NCBI GenBank assembly: GCA_947499975.1
Contig: CANMQE010000002.1
Location: 558,001-622,000, forward strand
DNA: 64,000 nucleotides
Direction: 5' to 3'
DNA from: an uncultured Sphingomonadaceae bacterium
GTDB taxonomy: Bacteria > Pseudomonadota > Alphaproteobacteria > Sphingomonadales > Sphingomonadaceae
Below, piece by piece: positions 26,707 through 34,858 of the stretch. How positions within the stretch are numbered: position 1 is the first letter of the stretch; every line of letters starts with the position of its first letter. The position numbers and the translations under genes were made by a program. The notes under the pieces are model-generated. The model did no database searches. It was not told where the DNA came from and worked only from the letters and a program-made list of their open reading frames with translations.

Positions 26707-28098
26707 GTGAGAGGGAAGAGGTTGGAACAGTCACAGGTTGACCGGTCGGTGCTCGAGCCGTCGTATCGTCGGCGCTTCGTCGCGCTCATGTTTCTGGTGT
26801 GCCTGTTCGATTTTGCAGACCGGGCGGTGTTCGCCGTTCTGGCGCAGCCCATCAAGGAAGAGCTGCTGATCAGCGATTTCCAGATCGGGCTGCTGCAGGG
26901 CCTTGCATTCGCACTGCTGTATTCCGGTCTTGGCCTTCCCATCGCACGCATTGCAGAGCGCAAGTCGCGCAAGAACATCATAGCCATCTGCACTGCCATC
27001 TGGTCTGCGGCGACGACGTGGTGCGGCTTTGCCACTGGCTTCGTCTCGCTGGCGCTGGGCCGGATCGGCGTCGGCATGGGAGAGGCGGGCTTCCTGCCCG
27101 CGGTCAATTCCATGGTGGGCGATCAGGTGCAGAAGAACCGCCGAGCCTCGGTGATGGCGCTCATCATGCTGGGCACGCCTGCGGGCATCCTCACAGGCTC
27201 CCTGGTTGGCGGCTATGTCGCCAGCATCGCCAGCTGGCGCGAGGGTTTCTTCGCGCTGGGTATTCCAGGCCTGCTGACCGCCCTTGCCGTGTGGTTCCTC
27301 ATCCGCGAGCCCTCGCGCGGTCTGGCTGACGGGGCCAAGCCCGAGATCAAGCCGCCACCTGACTTCAAGGCCTTCCTTTCCACGCTGAAGCAGAAGCGTG
27401 CGCTGCTGTTCGTGATCCTTGGCGGCGCTACTGCCGGTTTCGGGATGACGTCGATCTCGCAGTTTCTCGCCGTGTTCCTCGCCCGCGTCCACAATCTGGG
27501 GACGAGCGAGGCGGCGACCTATTACGGCATGATCTCCGCCACGTTCCTGACGCTGGGCCTGCTGGTCGGATCTTTCGGCACGGACTTTCTGGCAAAGCGC
27601 GACGCGCGCTGGCCGGCATGGGGTGCTGCGATCGGCCTGTTCATTGCACCCTTCGTGTATTTCGTCGCCTTCAGGGCAGACAATCTGATCCTGGCGACGG
27701 CGCTGCTGATCCTGGCGGGTACGATGCTGCTGCTGTTCTATGCGCCCACCAGCGGCATGATCCAGAACCTGCTGCCGCCCCGTATGCGGGCAACCGGCAT
27801 CGCCTGCTTCACACTGCTCTACACGTTGTTCGGATCCGGCATGGGCCCGGTGTTCGTGGGCTTCGTGAGCGACCGCATGGCACAGCGTGCCTATGACGGG
27901 GAATTCTTCACCGATTGCCCCGGCGGCGTGGCGCCCGATGGCGCTGGCGCATCGCTGCAGGCTGCGTGCGAGACGGCATCGGCAAACGGCGTGCAGGATG
28001 CGCTGCTGGTGGCGGTGTGCATCTTCTTCGTAGCCAGCTTCTTCTACTGGATGGCATCGCGTACCCTGCGCGAGGACAGCTTCGAGGCCGCCGAGTAA
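26707..28098 (+). CDS. MFS permease (spinster-like)
   Basis: 463 aa, 12 TM helices. The first helix is FVALMFLVCLFDFADRAVFAV; the MFS signature loop has GLGLPIARIAERKSRKNIIA, and LGRIGVGMGEAGFLPAVNSM is the spinster-type motif. A periplasmic loop near 395-425 has three Cys/acidic residues. Inner membrane uptake of the cluster's substrate is inferred from its pairing with the TonB receptor. Start GTG 26707 is formal; a TTG at 26722 directly after AGGGAAGAGG is possible. Confidence 0.88.
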   Translation: MRGKRLEQSQVDRSVLEPSYRRRFVALMFLVCLFDFADRAVFAVLAQPIKEELLISDFQIGLLQGLAFALLYSGLGLPIARIAERKSRKNIIAICTAIWSAATTWCGFATGFVSLALGRIGVGMGEAGFLPAVNSMVGDQVQKNRRASVMALIMLGTPAGILTGSLVGGYVASIASWREGFFALGIPGLLTALAVWFLIREPSRGLADGAKPEIKPPPDFKAFLSTLKQKRALLFVILGGATAGFGMTSISQFLAVFLARVHNLGTSEAATYYGMISATFLTLGLLVGSFGTDFLAKRDARWPAWGAAIGLFIAPFVYFVAFRADNLILATALLILAGTMLLLFYAPTSGMIQNLLPPRMRATGIACFTLLYTLFGSGMGPVFVGFVSDRMAQRAYDGEFFTDCPGGVAPDGAGASLQAACETASANGVQDALLVAVCIFFVASFFYWMASRTLREDSFEAAE

Positions 28099-28134
28099 TC
28101 CGTACCCGGGCGGCCCTGCGAGGCTGTGCGGCGG

Positions 28135-28515
28135 TTACAGTTCCTTGAACCGCGCCGACTTGATCGAGGTGAACCTGTCGCCATCGGTGCGATAGAGAAT
28201 GATGCTCTCGATCTTGCGCACGTCGCCCTTCTCGGTTGGCCACATCTCGAAATCGGGCCAGTCCTTGATGGTGGTGAATACGGTGCGGTTGTGCATGCAG
28301 AACCCGTCCGGCGCCACGAGCAGATCGAGGATCGTCAGTTCCTCGTGAATGTGTTCCTTCACGCCCTTGTAGAAATCGACGATTTCCTGACGGCCCTTGA
28401 TGTGCTTCCGGTCCCCCAGGTTGAAGTCGACATCCTCGGCGTAATATTTCGAGAATCCCTCGAAATCATTGGCGTTGAAGGCGGCGATATACGCTTCGAA
28501 ATCTTCTCTCGTCAT
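28135..28515 (-). CDS. SnoaL-like (NTF2-fold) protein
   Basis: 126 aa single-domain protein of the NTF2/ketosteroid isomerase fold. EDFEAYIAAFNANDFEGFSKYYAEDVDFNL and GRQEIVDFYKGVKEHIHEELTIL are typical SnoaL text. SnoaL-like proteins act as small-molecule cyclases, isomerases or hydratases, or just bind ligands; no activity can be fixed here. It is the last gene of a leftward run of four (DUF3237, hydrolase, DUF3237, SnoaL). It is similar to the second domain of the two-domain protein at 32056 (shared G-x-x-I-V-D-F-Y). Confidence 0.82.
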   Translation of the reverse strand: MTREDFEAYIAAFNANDFEGFSKYYAEDVDFNLGDRKHIKGRQEIVDFYKGVKEHIHEELTILDLLVAPDGFCMHNRTVFTTIKDWPDFEMWPTEKGDVRKIESIILYRTDGDRFTSIKSARFKEL

Positions 28516-28589
28516 GCTGCATCCTCTCTCGGTTTATTTCGGGCGCACTGATCTTGTGCCTTCTGACGCGCCCCCGCCCGTGGCGGGCG

Positions 28590-29069
28590 TCACTTCACCT
28601 TGTAATAGCGGAACAGCGAGTGATCGGGATCGGTGCGCCTTTCCCCGCCGCCCACGATGCAGGTGCGCGTCAGCCAGTCGTGCGGGCCTTCGGGACAGCG
28701 GAAATAGGGCGTCATGCGGAAATAGGCCGGCTGCGCCAGCCCCTGGTCGTTCGTCTCCTCGCGGCCTTCCTCGGCCTTGTTGAGATAGCCCAGATTATTG
28801 ATGTAGATCAGCGTGCCGTCGCTGGCCTTCAGGAGGTAATGCGCGCGCAGTTCGATCGTGCCGTCTGCCCGCACTGTGGCGTAATCCGCGCCTGAGTGCG
28901 GCACCACCTCTCCTTGCAGAAGAGGGCCGGTGATGTCCCCGCCGATTGGCGGCGTATAGCCCTGGTGCGTGGAGGAACCCGGCAGCGGGCCGAAGATCGT
29001 GCGGTCTTCCCCGAAGAACACGCGGATATCGAATGCGTGTTCCAGTTCGACATCGACGAAGCTCTTCAT
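28590..29069 (-). CDS. DUF3237 protein
   Basis: 159 aa from ATG 29069, which overlaps the stop of the upstream hydrolase gene by 4 nt. DUF3237 marks: an N-terminal ELEHAFDIRVFFGE, GPLLQGEVVPHSGADYATVRADGTIELRAHYLLKASDGTLIYINNLG in order, and a C-terminal RYYKV. These are small beta-barrel proteins of unknown function that often occur in degradation clusters. It has a paralogue at 30727 in the same operon, so the two may form a heteromer or act on successive intermediates. Confidence 0.82.
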   Translation of the reverse strand: MKSFVDVELEHAFDIRVFFGEDRTIFGPLPGSSTHQGYTPPIGGDITGPLLQGEVVPHSGADYATVRADGTIELRAHYLLKASDGTLIYINNLGYLNKAEEGREETNDQGLAQPAYFRMTPYFRCPEGPHDWLTRTCIVGGGERRTDPDHSLFRYYKVK

Positions 29070-30730
29070 GGTCTGCTCTCCTCCAGCGGGATTTTGGGAA
29101 CCTGCAGATAGGAATTCTCGCAATGCAGGATGTGGGTGCCGGCGTTGCGCAGATCCTCGTGCCGGGCGAAGGGCAGGTTCGGCAGGCCCTCGTCATAAAT
29201 GTCCGCGCCCTTCACGATCAGGCGAAGGGTCTCTCCCGGACCGAAATGGGTCGACGAGGGCCAGATCTCGATCTCGACCTGCACCTTCTCGCCTTCCTTC
29301 AGCCTTTCTTCGCGGTCATGCGGGTGGAATGGCTGGAACATGGTGGAGCGATCAGGATCGAGTGCGCGATGGCTTGCGCGCAGCCAGCCAAGGGCCACGG
29401 GACCGTCCTCGAAAAAGGCATAGAACCCGAAGCCGACCTTCTCGCCCTTGCTGTCCAGCTTCTCCAGCGCGACGAACAGGTCCATATCATCGGACCCGCG
29501 CGCTTCCACGTCCAGCACCAGCTTGGCATAACCGGTGATCTCGGTATCCTCGGCAAAGGTGTGATCGAACACGGCCTGCCCGTCGGTCGCCGGATATTCC
29601 ACCGTGCCGCTGCCCTTGCTGTCTGGCGACATCGTGCCGTCGCTGTCGAGATGCAGGGACACATACTCGGTCTGCGGCAATGGCCATTGGCTGGCGATGC
29701 GTTCGCGCGCCTCGCCGTAGCGTGTCCGAACTTCCAGCCTGACTTTCGGCCATGCCGGAACAGTCGTGCCTTTCGCCTTCAGGAAATGATCGAAGAAGTC
29801 GCGCCGCCGCTTGCGGCTTTCGGCGAGGTAGTAATGCGCCCACTTCTTCTGGCCGTGAACCTCGAGCCACTTCTGCTCGCTGCGCATCCGGCGGAACGCT
29901 TCCATTGTGCCGCGCGTGTGGAGCGCCTGGTCTGCCCAGCTGGCCACCACGTAGGCCGGCTGGGTGATCCCCTCCAGCGCCAATTCCTTCGATTGCCAGA
30001 ACGGATTGTAAAGCGGGTGCTCCTGGAAATTGGCCCAGGTGTCTTCCGTGCGATTGAGGCTGTACTGGATATTGTCCGACGCGCGCGGCGCGAAGCCCGT
30101 TTCGGGTATGCCGCCGTGAAAGCCGAATTCGCGATACCAGTCGGAGAAGCCTTCCCACGGATTGATCGCCTTCAGTGCTGGCGGATCGAGCGGCGCGACG
30201 AGATACTGGATGCAGGCGAGGTAGGAGACGCCCGTCATCCCCACGCTGCCGCTGGCCCACGGGCGGCTGGCTAGAAATTCGATCGTGTCGAAACAGTCGA
30301 GCGCTTCGGTCTCGCCATTGTGATGGAAATCGCCGCCCGAAAGCCATGCCCCGCGCGGATCGACGATGGCCACGGCATATCCTGCCGCGCACCAGAAGAC
30401 TGGATCCGGCCCCTCGAAAGGTGTTTCGGGGGAGAGCCACTCGGGATTTACGCCCGATGCCGGCCAGAAGACCTGGTTCGATTTCGCGTGCTTGCCGTAT
30501 GGGCTCCACGACAGGAGGATCGGAAGGTCGGTCGCGCCTTCGGGGCGATAGATGTCGGCGTAGATTTGCGTGCCGTCGCGCAGCGTCACCGGCACGTTCT
30601 GCTCGAACAGCAGGCCGGCGCGCATTTCCCGGCGGTATCCTGCCGGGGGCAGGGGCGGCTTGTGCGGGGCGCTGGCGGGATCGACGCCGGGGCGCATGAT
30701 GGGGCGAAATTGCGGGGCGACCTGCGTCAT
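29066..30730 (-). CDS. CocE/NonD-family serine hydrolase (S15-like)
   Basis: 554 aa, usual length. Residues about 35-310 form the alpha/beta hydrolase core with nucleophile Ser169 in GMTGVSYLA, Asp in VASWADQALH and the His in LEVHGQKKWAHYY. Residues about 370-550 form the C-terminal jelly-roll of X-Pro dipeptidyl-peptidase/CocE. CocE cleaves the benzoyl ester of cocaine; others act on esters or amides. No signal peptide, so it is cytoplasmic. It probably opens an ester or amide bond in the imported substrate. It overlaps both DUF3237 neighbours by 4 nt. Confidence 0.88.
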   Translation of the reverse strand: MTQVAPQFRPIMRPGVDPASAPHKPPLPPAGYRREMRAGLLFEQNVPVTLRDGTQIYADIYRPEGATDLPILLSWSPYGKHAKSNQVFWPASGVNPEWLSPETPFEGPDPVFWCAAGYAVAIVDPRGAWLSGGDFHHNGETEALDCFDTIEFLASRPWASGSVGMTGVSYLACIQYLVAPLDPPALKAINPWEGFSDWYREFGFHGGIPETGFAPRASDNIQYSLNRTEDTWANFQEHPLYNPFWQSKELALEGITQPAYVVASWADQALHTRGTMEAFRRMRSEQKWLEVHGQKKWAHYYLAESRKRRRDFFDHFLKAKGTTVPAWPKVRLEVRTRYGEARERIASQWPLPQTEYVSLHLDSDGTMSPDSKGSGTVEYPATDGQAVFDHTFAEDTEITGYAKLVLDVEARGSDDMDLFVALEKLDSKGEKVGFGFYAFFEDGPVALGWLRASHRALDPDRSTMFQPFHPHDREERLKEGEKVQVEIEIWPSSTHFGPGETLRLIVKGADIYDEGLPNLPFARHEDLRNAGTHILHCENSYLQVPKIPLEESRP

Positions 30731-31209
30731 CTTACGACGAAGTAGTGAATGCGATTGGCGCCGGGCACCTTCTCGGCAACGCCCACGAACACGTGCTTTG
30801 CCATCCAGTCGTTCGGGCCTTCCGGCACATCGAACCGCGGCGTCACGCGCATGTAGTAGTCGTCCGCGTCCACATCCTCGTTGCGTGCCATCTTCTCCGC
30901 GATCTCGGGCGACTTGGCCCAGCGATAGCCGCGGTTCTCGAGGTAGATCACATCGCCATTGTCAGCCTCCAGCAGATACCGCGCGTCGAAATCGATCACG
31001 CCATTGGGCCGGACAAGCGGGAAATCGCCACCTGACATCGGGATAACCTTGCCGTTCAGCAGCGGCCCTTTCACCCAGCCTTCCGCGGCATAGATGGCGG
31101 CACGGGTTTCCCCGCGCGAAGTGGGCTTCACCCATTGCAGGCCTGCCAGTTCTATGCCGATGGTGAATGCGTGCTCCAGAGTGGGCGCAAATGGATGATC
31201 GCTGCTCAT
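30727..31209 (-). CDS. DUF3237 protein, first gene of leftward operon
   Basis: 160 aa from ATG 31209; a TTG at 31257 is in frame but unlikely. It carries PTLEHAFTIGIELAG, GPLLNGKVIPMSGGDFPLV, DARYLLEADNGDVIYLENRGYRW and the C-terminal IHYFVVR, parallel with its paralogue at 28590. It is transcribed away from the MarR gene, with the palindromic site at 31316 between. Function is unknown. Confidence 0.82.
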   Translation of the reverse strand: MSSDHPFAPTLEHAFTIGIELAGLQWVKPTSRGETRAAIYAAEGWVKGPLLNGKVIPMSGGDFPLVRPNGVIDFDARYLLEADNGDVIYLENRGYRWAKSPEIAEKMARNEDVDADDYYMRVTPRFDVPEGPNDWMAKHVFVGVAEKVPGANRIHYFVVR

Positions 31210-31315
31210 GGCCGCACCGTCCCGTGGCAAAGCGAACGCGCGCTGATCCTGATCCAATTCATGAACACCCCTCTCGTCAAACTGCGGACTATCTTTTCAG
31301 AAGTCATTAGATCTG

Positions 31316-31327
31316 TTGATTACTCAA
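31316..31327. promoter_or_regulatory. putative MarR operator, site 4
   Basis: TTGATTACTCAA, flanked by TG and CG, between the leftward DUF3237 operon and the marR gene. It is the reverse complement of site 3 at 26679-26690. A second inverted repeat, CATGAC-AA-GTCATG, lies at 31338-31351 and may be another binding site. Confidence 0.6.
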
Positions 31328-31392
31328 CGTTATATCGCATGACAAGTCATGATTTGTTTTCTAGTAGGAGCGCATCGGGTTGAGGGGTGAGA

Positions 31393-31932
31393 ATGACGAA
31401 GAACGGAAGCGAGGACAAAGCGGGCACGCTGGCGGATGTGTGGGGAACGTTCGGGGCGACCCACGTGCCCTACCGCGTGCTGCTGCTGGGCAAGATGATC
31501 GACCGGCTGACAACGCGGCAATTGCGCGCCACGGCCGATCTCAGCCTGGCGGAATGGCGCGTGCTGGCGCATCTTGGTGCGATGGGCGATACCAGTGCCA
31601 GCCGCCTTTCCAGAGCCACGCTGGCGGACCGGGCGGAAATCAGCCGCGCCGTCAGCCTGCTGACGGGCAAGGATCTGATCCATCGTCTGTCCGATCCGGC
31701 AGACAGGCGCATCGCGCTGCTGAGCCTGACGGAAAAGGGCGCAAAGGTGTTCCGCACCATCCAGAAATCGCGACTGCGCTTTTTCAAGGCGCTGACCACG
31801 GATCTGGAAACCGAGGAGTTGGAGCAACTGGACAAATTCCTGTTCCGTATTGCCAGCAAGGCAGACGACATGCTGGCCGAGGGCGGCTATTCCGGTGCAG
31901 AGCGAAGCCCCAAGGAAGAAAGCGAAGCGTAA
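31393..31932 (+). CDS. MarR-family transcriptional regulator
   Basis: 179 aa from ATG 31393 (a GTG at 31387 is in frame). The winged HTH is at about 55-125: LSLAEWRVLAHLGAMG, LADRAEISRAVSLLTGKDLI, SDPADRRIALLSLTEKG. The DxRxxxLxLT wing motif is clear. MarR proteins are dimers that release DNA on binding a small phenolic or acyl ligand. Divergent from the DUF3237/hydrolase operon and flanked on both sides by TTGA-N4-TCAA sites (31316 and 31961), it is the probable local repressor. Confidence 0.9.
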   Translation: MTKNGSEDKAGTLADVWGTFGATHVPYRVLLLGKMIDRLTTRQLRATADLSLAEWRVLAHLGAMGDTSASRLSRATLADRAEISRAVSLLTGKDLIHRLSDPADRRIALLSLTEKGAKVFRTIQKSRLRFFKALTTDLETEELEQLDKFLFRIASKADDMLAEGGYSGAERSPKEESEA

Positions 31933-31960
31933 GCGCGCAATTCCCTTGTGCCCACATTGG

Positions 31961-31972
31961 TTGACATATCAA
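31961..31972. promoter_or_regulatory. putative MarR operator, site 5
   Basis: TTGACATATCAA, followed by TG, 84 bp before the two-domain SnoaL gene. Same TTGA-N4-TCAA pattern as the four others in the cluster. Confidence 0.55.
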
Positions 31973-32055
31973 TGACAGGCGCTGAAATTGGCTTTCGAAC
32001 AGGCCGCCGTGGTTGAGCGAGAGCGACCGTGCGCAAGGCCGATGGGGAGAGAGCT

Positions 32056-32916
32056 ATGAACACGAATGCGGCTTCCGGCCCGCAGTCCGCGCCGCGGCAA
32101 TGGGCCGAGGGTTTCCACTATCCGGACTATATCGAGGTCTTCAATTCGGGCGACGATGATGCCCTTGTTGAACGCTTCTACCATGATGATCTGGTGTTCA
32201 CCGGCGGCACGCGCCGCCATCACGGCAAGGATGGCCTGCGCGAATTTCTCGCCTGGGCGCACGACGGCGTGCGAGAGGTAATGCGGGTGCAACACTATGC
32301 GCGCGAGGGCGACATATTGTTTGCCGACGTGGATATGGATTTTCACGCCACGAAGGAACGGGCCGATTTCCCCTTCGGCCACCTCTATCCCGGTGACAGC
32401 GTGACGGTTAAGTTCCACGTCTCCTACACCCTTCGCGATGAAAAGATCGCGGCGCTCAACTCCATGACATGGCCGCCCGGCTACGGCGTGACGCAAATCC
32501 CCCGTCTGGGCGCGCACCCCAGCCAGAAGGCGGCATACCTGGCCTATACCGCCGCGTTCAGCGGGGCGGATCACGAACGCTTCTCTGCCTTCTACACCGA
32601 CGATGTGACCCTGCAGCTCAACACGATGCCGCTGATCAAGGGGAAGCAGGGCATCGTGGATTTCTACCAGCCGATGTTCCAGCAGGTGCGCGAACGGCTG
32701 ACCATTCACAAGCTGCTGGCCGATGACGAGGCGATCTTCGTCGATTCCACCAGCCGTTTTACCGCGCAGGTGGACGCGCCTGATTTCGTGGTCGCGCCGC
32801 TGGAGAAGGGGGAGGCCGTGGAGGTGCGCGTCTTCGTTTTCTACACCCTTCAGGGCGGGCTGATCTCCTCCATCCGCGTGGCCCGCGCAGGAGAGGTGCA
32901 GAAGGTCGCCATGTAA
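32056..32916 (+). CDS. two-domain SnoaL-like protein
   Basis: 286 aa from ATG 32056, with GGGGAGAGAG just before it. Two NTF2/SnoaL domains lie in tandem: about 18-140 (YIEVFNSGDDDALVERFYHDDLVF) and about 160-286 (YLAYTAAFSGADHERFSAFYTDD). Each domain has the ‘HHGKDGLREFL’ or ‘IKGKQGIVDFYQ’ step. Single-domain SnoaL proteins dimerise, so this covalent pair could be an in-built heterodimer. Its role in the pathway is unknown; it is the first gene right of the fifth operator site. Confidence 0.82.
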   Translation: MNTNAASGPQSAPRQWAEGFHYPDYIEVFNSGDDDALVERFYHDDLVFTGGTRRHHGKDGLREFLAWAHDGVREVMRVQHYAREGDILFADVDMDFHATKERADFPFGHLYPGDSVTVKFHVSYTLRDEKIAALNSMTWPPGYGVTQIPRLGAHPSQKAAYLAYTAAFSGADHERFSAFYTDDVTLQLNTMPLIKGKQGIVDFYQPMFQQVRERLTIHKLLADDEAIFVDSTSRFTAQVDAPDFVVAPLEKGEAVEVRVFVFYTLQGGLISSIRVARAGEVQKVAM

Positions 32917-32991
32917 GGCGGCGCAGGGCAATCCGGTTGCAAATCGTAACCAATGCGCTCAACCCGAACCGTAACTGGAACGGAGAGACGC

Positions 32992-34779
32992 ATGAAGACA
33001 TTCGCCGCGGCAATCGCCCTTGCCACTGCATCCGCAATTGCCCTGCCCGCAGCGCCAGCGCTTGCGCAGGATACGGCTGCCACCCCGGCATCGCCGGACT
33101 GGGTGGAAACCAGCAATGCCTACACCCAGCAGGTGATAGAAATGCAGGCGGAGTTCTTTCCCACCAGCACATCGTCGCTGGGTTACGAGCAGTATGACGG
33201 GCTGGTGGACGACATGTCGCTGGACCGGGACGCTCGTTACATTGTCGCCGCCCGCGCGCTGATCGTGGATTTCGAGACCGCGAAGCAAAGCGAGGCGAAC
33301 CAGTTCGTGAAGCAGGACCTGCAGATCCTAATCGACTCGCTTCAGCGCGATATCGAGGAGGTCGAACTCGGCAACCGCCTGACGCTGGAATATGCCAATG
33401 TGCCGCAGAGCATGTTCGGCAATATCGGCCAGCTCCTTTCCGATCAGACCGCCGAGAGCCGCCGCGCCAGCGCGCTGGAGCTGCTGCAACGCTACACCGG
33501 CCTGTGGCCCGATACCCAGCCGATGACCGATCTTGCCAGGCGCCGCTTCGAGGCAAGCCTCGGCGAAGGCAAGGTCGGCCCCTACCGCGTGGAGGTGGAG
33601 GAATCGGTCAGGAACATCCCGACATTCGTCGCCGGTATCCGCGAGCTGTTCGAGCGATACGAAGTGGACGGCGCAGAGGACGCGCTGGACGCGATGGAGG
33701 CGCAGCTGGGCGAATATGGCGAATGGACGCAGGCCGAAGTGCTGCCCGCGAGCCGCCAGACCGCGCGCCTTCCCGAGGAGCTTTATGCCCTCAACCTGGA
33801 GCAGGTGGGAATCGACCAGGATCCGCGCGCGCTGATGAGCGAGGCGCGCCGCGGCTTCTACGAACTGCGCGCGCAGATGGAGGCTCTGGCCCCGCAGATC
33901 GCCGAGAAATACGGTTGGGAAGAGACCGACATGGCCTCCGTCATGGCCGGGCTGAAGCAGATGACCGTGCCCGATGACGAAATCGAGGATTTTTACCGCG
34001 ATGTGAACCGCCAGCTGGAAGGGCAGATCCGCCAGCACGACATCGTGTCGCTGCCCGATAGCGAATTGCAGATGCGCGTCGCCTCGCAGGCGGAAAGCGC
34101 CGCCCAGCCGGCCCCGCACATGCGCCCGCCCCGCCTTGTCGGCAACACCGGCGAGCAGGGCACATTCGTGCTGACGGTGGGCAATCCCACCGCCGGGCCG
34201 GAAGATCGCTACGACGATTTCAATTTCCCCGCCGCCAGCTGGACGCTGAGCGCGCACGAGGCGCGACCGGGTCACGAGATGCAATTCGCCGCGCTGGTGG
34301 AACAGGGCGTAAGCCTCGCCCGGATGCTCTACGCCTTCAACAGCGTGAACGTGGAGGGCTGGGCGCTCTATGCCGAGGCGGAAATGCTGCCCTATGAACC
34401 GATCGAGGGGCAGTTCATCGCCTTGCAGTTCCGCCTGCTGCGCGCTGCCCGCGCTTTTCTCGATCCCGCGCTCAATCTTGGCCTGATGGAACGCGAGGAG
34501 GCCGAACGCGTGCTGCGCGAGGATGCGCTGTTCTCGCCAGGCATGACCAAGCAGGAGCTGGACCGTTACGAGTTCCGCATGCCCGGCCAGGCCGGTTCCT
34601 ACTACTACGGATACCGCAAGCTGATCGATCTGCGCATCGAAACCGAACTGGCCCTGGGCGATCGCTTCGACGAGATGGCGTTCAACGATTTCCTGCTGAG
34701 CCAGGGCATCATCCCGCTCGATCTGATCGCGCAGGCGGTGCGCGAGGAATTCATCCCCTCGCGCATGGGGCAAAGCTGA
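32992..34779 (+). CDS. DUF885 family exported metallohydrolase
   Basis: 595 aa from ATG 32992; the preceding codons lack a ribosome site. A signal peptide (about 1-26, ending ALAQD) is followed by the DUF885 region. The zinc site of this gluzincin-like family is visible as SAHEARPGHEMQF (about residues 419-431) with the downstream SVNVEGWALYAE glutamate. DUF885 proteins are probable periplasmic peptidases or amidases. Whether it belongs to the MarR cluster or is independent is unclear; the gap from the SnoaL gene is 75 nt, with GGAGAG before the ATG. Confidence 0.85.
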   Translation: MKTFAAAIALATASAIALPAAPALAQDTAATPASPDWVETSNAYTQQVIEMQAEFFPTSTSSLGYEQYDGLVDDMSLDRDARYIVAARALIVDFETAKQSEANQFVKQDLQILIDSLQRDIEEVELGNRLTLEYANVPQSMFGNIGQLLSDQTAESRRASALELLQRYTGLWPDTQPMTDLARRRFEASLGEGKVGPYRVEVEESVRNIPTFVAGIRELFERYEVDGAEDALDAMEAQLGEYGEWTQAEVLPASRQTARLPEELYALNLEQVGIDQDPRALMSEARRGFYELRAQMEALAPQIAEKYGWEETDMASVMAGLKQMTVPDDEIEDFYRDVNRQLEGQIRQHDIVSLPDSELQMRVASQAESAAQPAPHMRPPRLVGNTGEQGTFVLTVGNPTAGPEDRYDDFNFPAASWTLSAHEARPGHEMQFAALVEQGVSLARMLYAFNSVNVEGWALYAEAEMLPYEPIEGQFIALQFRLLRAARAFLDPALNLGLMEREEAERVLREDALFSPGMTKQELDRYEFRMPGQAGSYYYGYRKLIDLRIETELALGDRFDEMAFNDFLLSQGIIPLDLIAQAVREEFIPSRMGQS

Positions 34780-34858
34780 ACCTCGCCCGGCTGGAGCAAG
34801 CAAGCAGGGCCTAAAGCATGGCTTTTATTGCCGTGATAATGCTCTAGAAGCCTGCCAG

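Noticed and set aside
28560..28592. GC-rich CCCGCC/GGCGGG hairpin near the DUF3237 stop
   Set aside because: It lies across the stop codon and has no T-run on either strand, so a terminator was not called.
29000..30274. Long rightward frame opposite the CocE hydrolase gene
   Set aside because: It is the Arg/Ala-rich complement of the hydrolase gene and has no family text, so it is a shadow.
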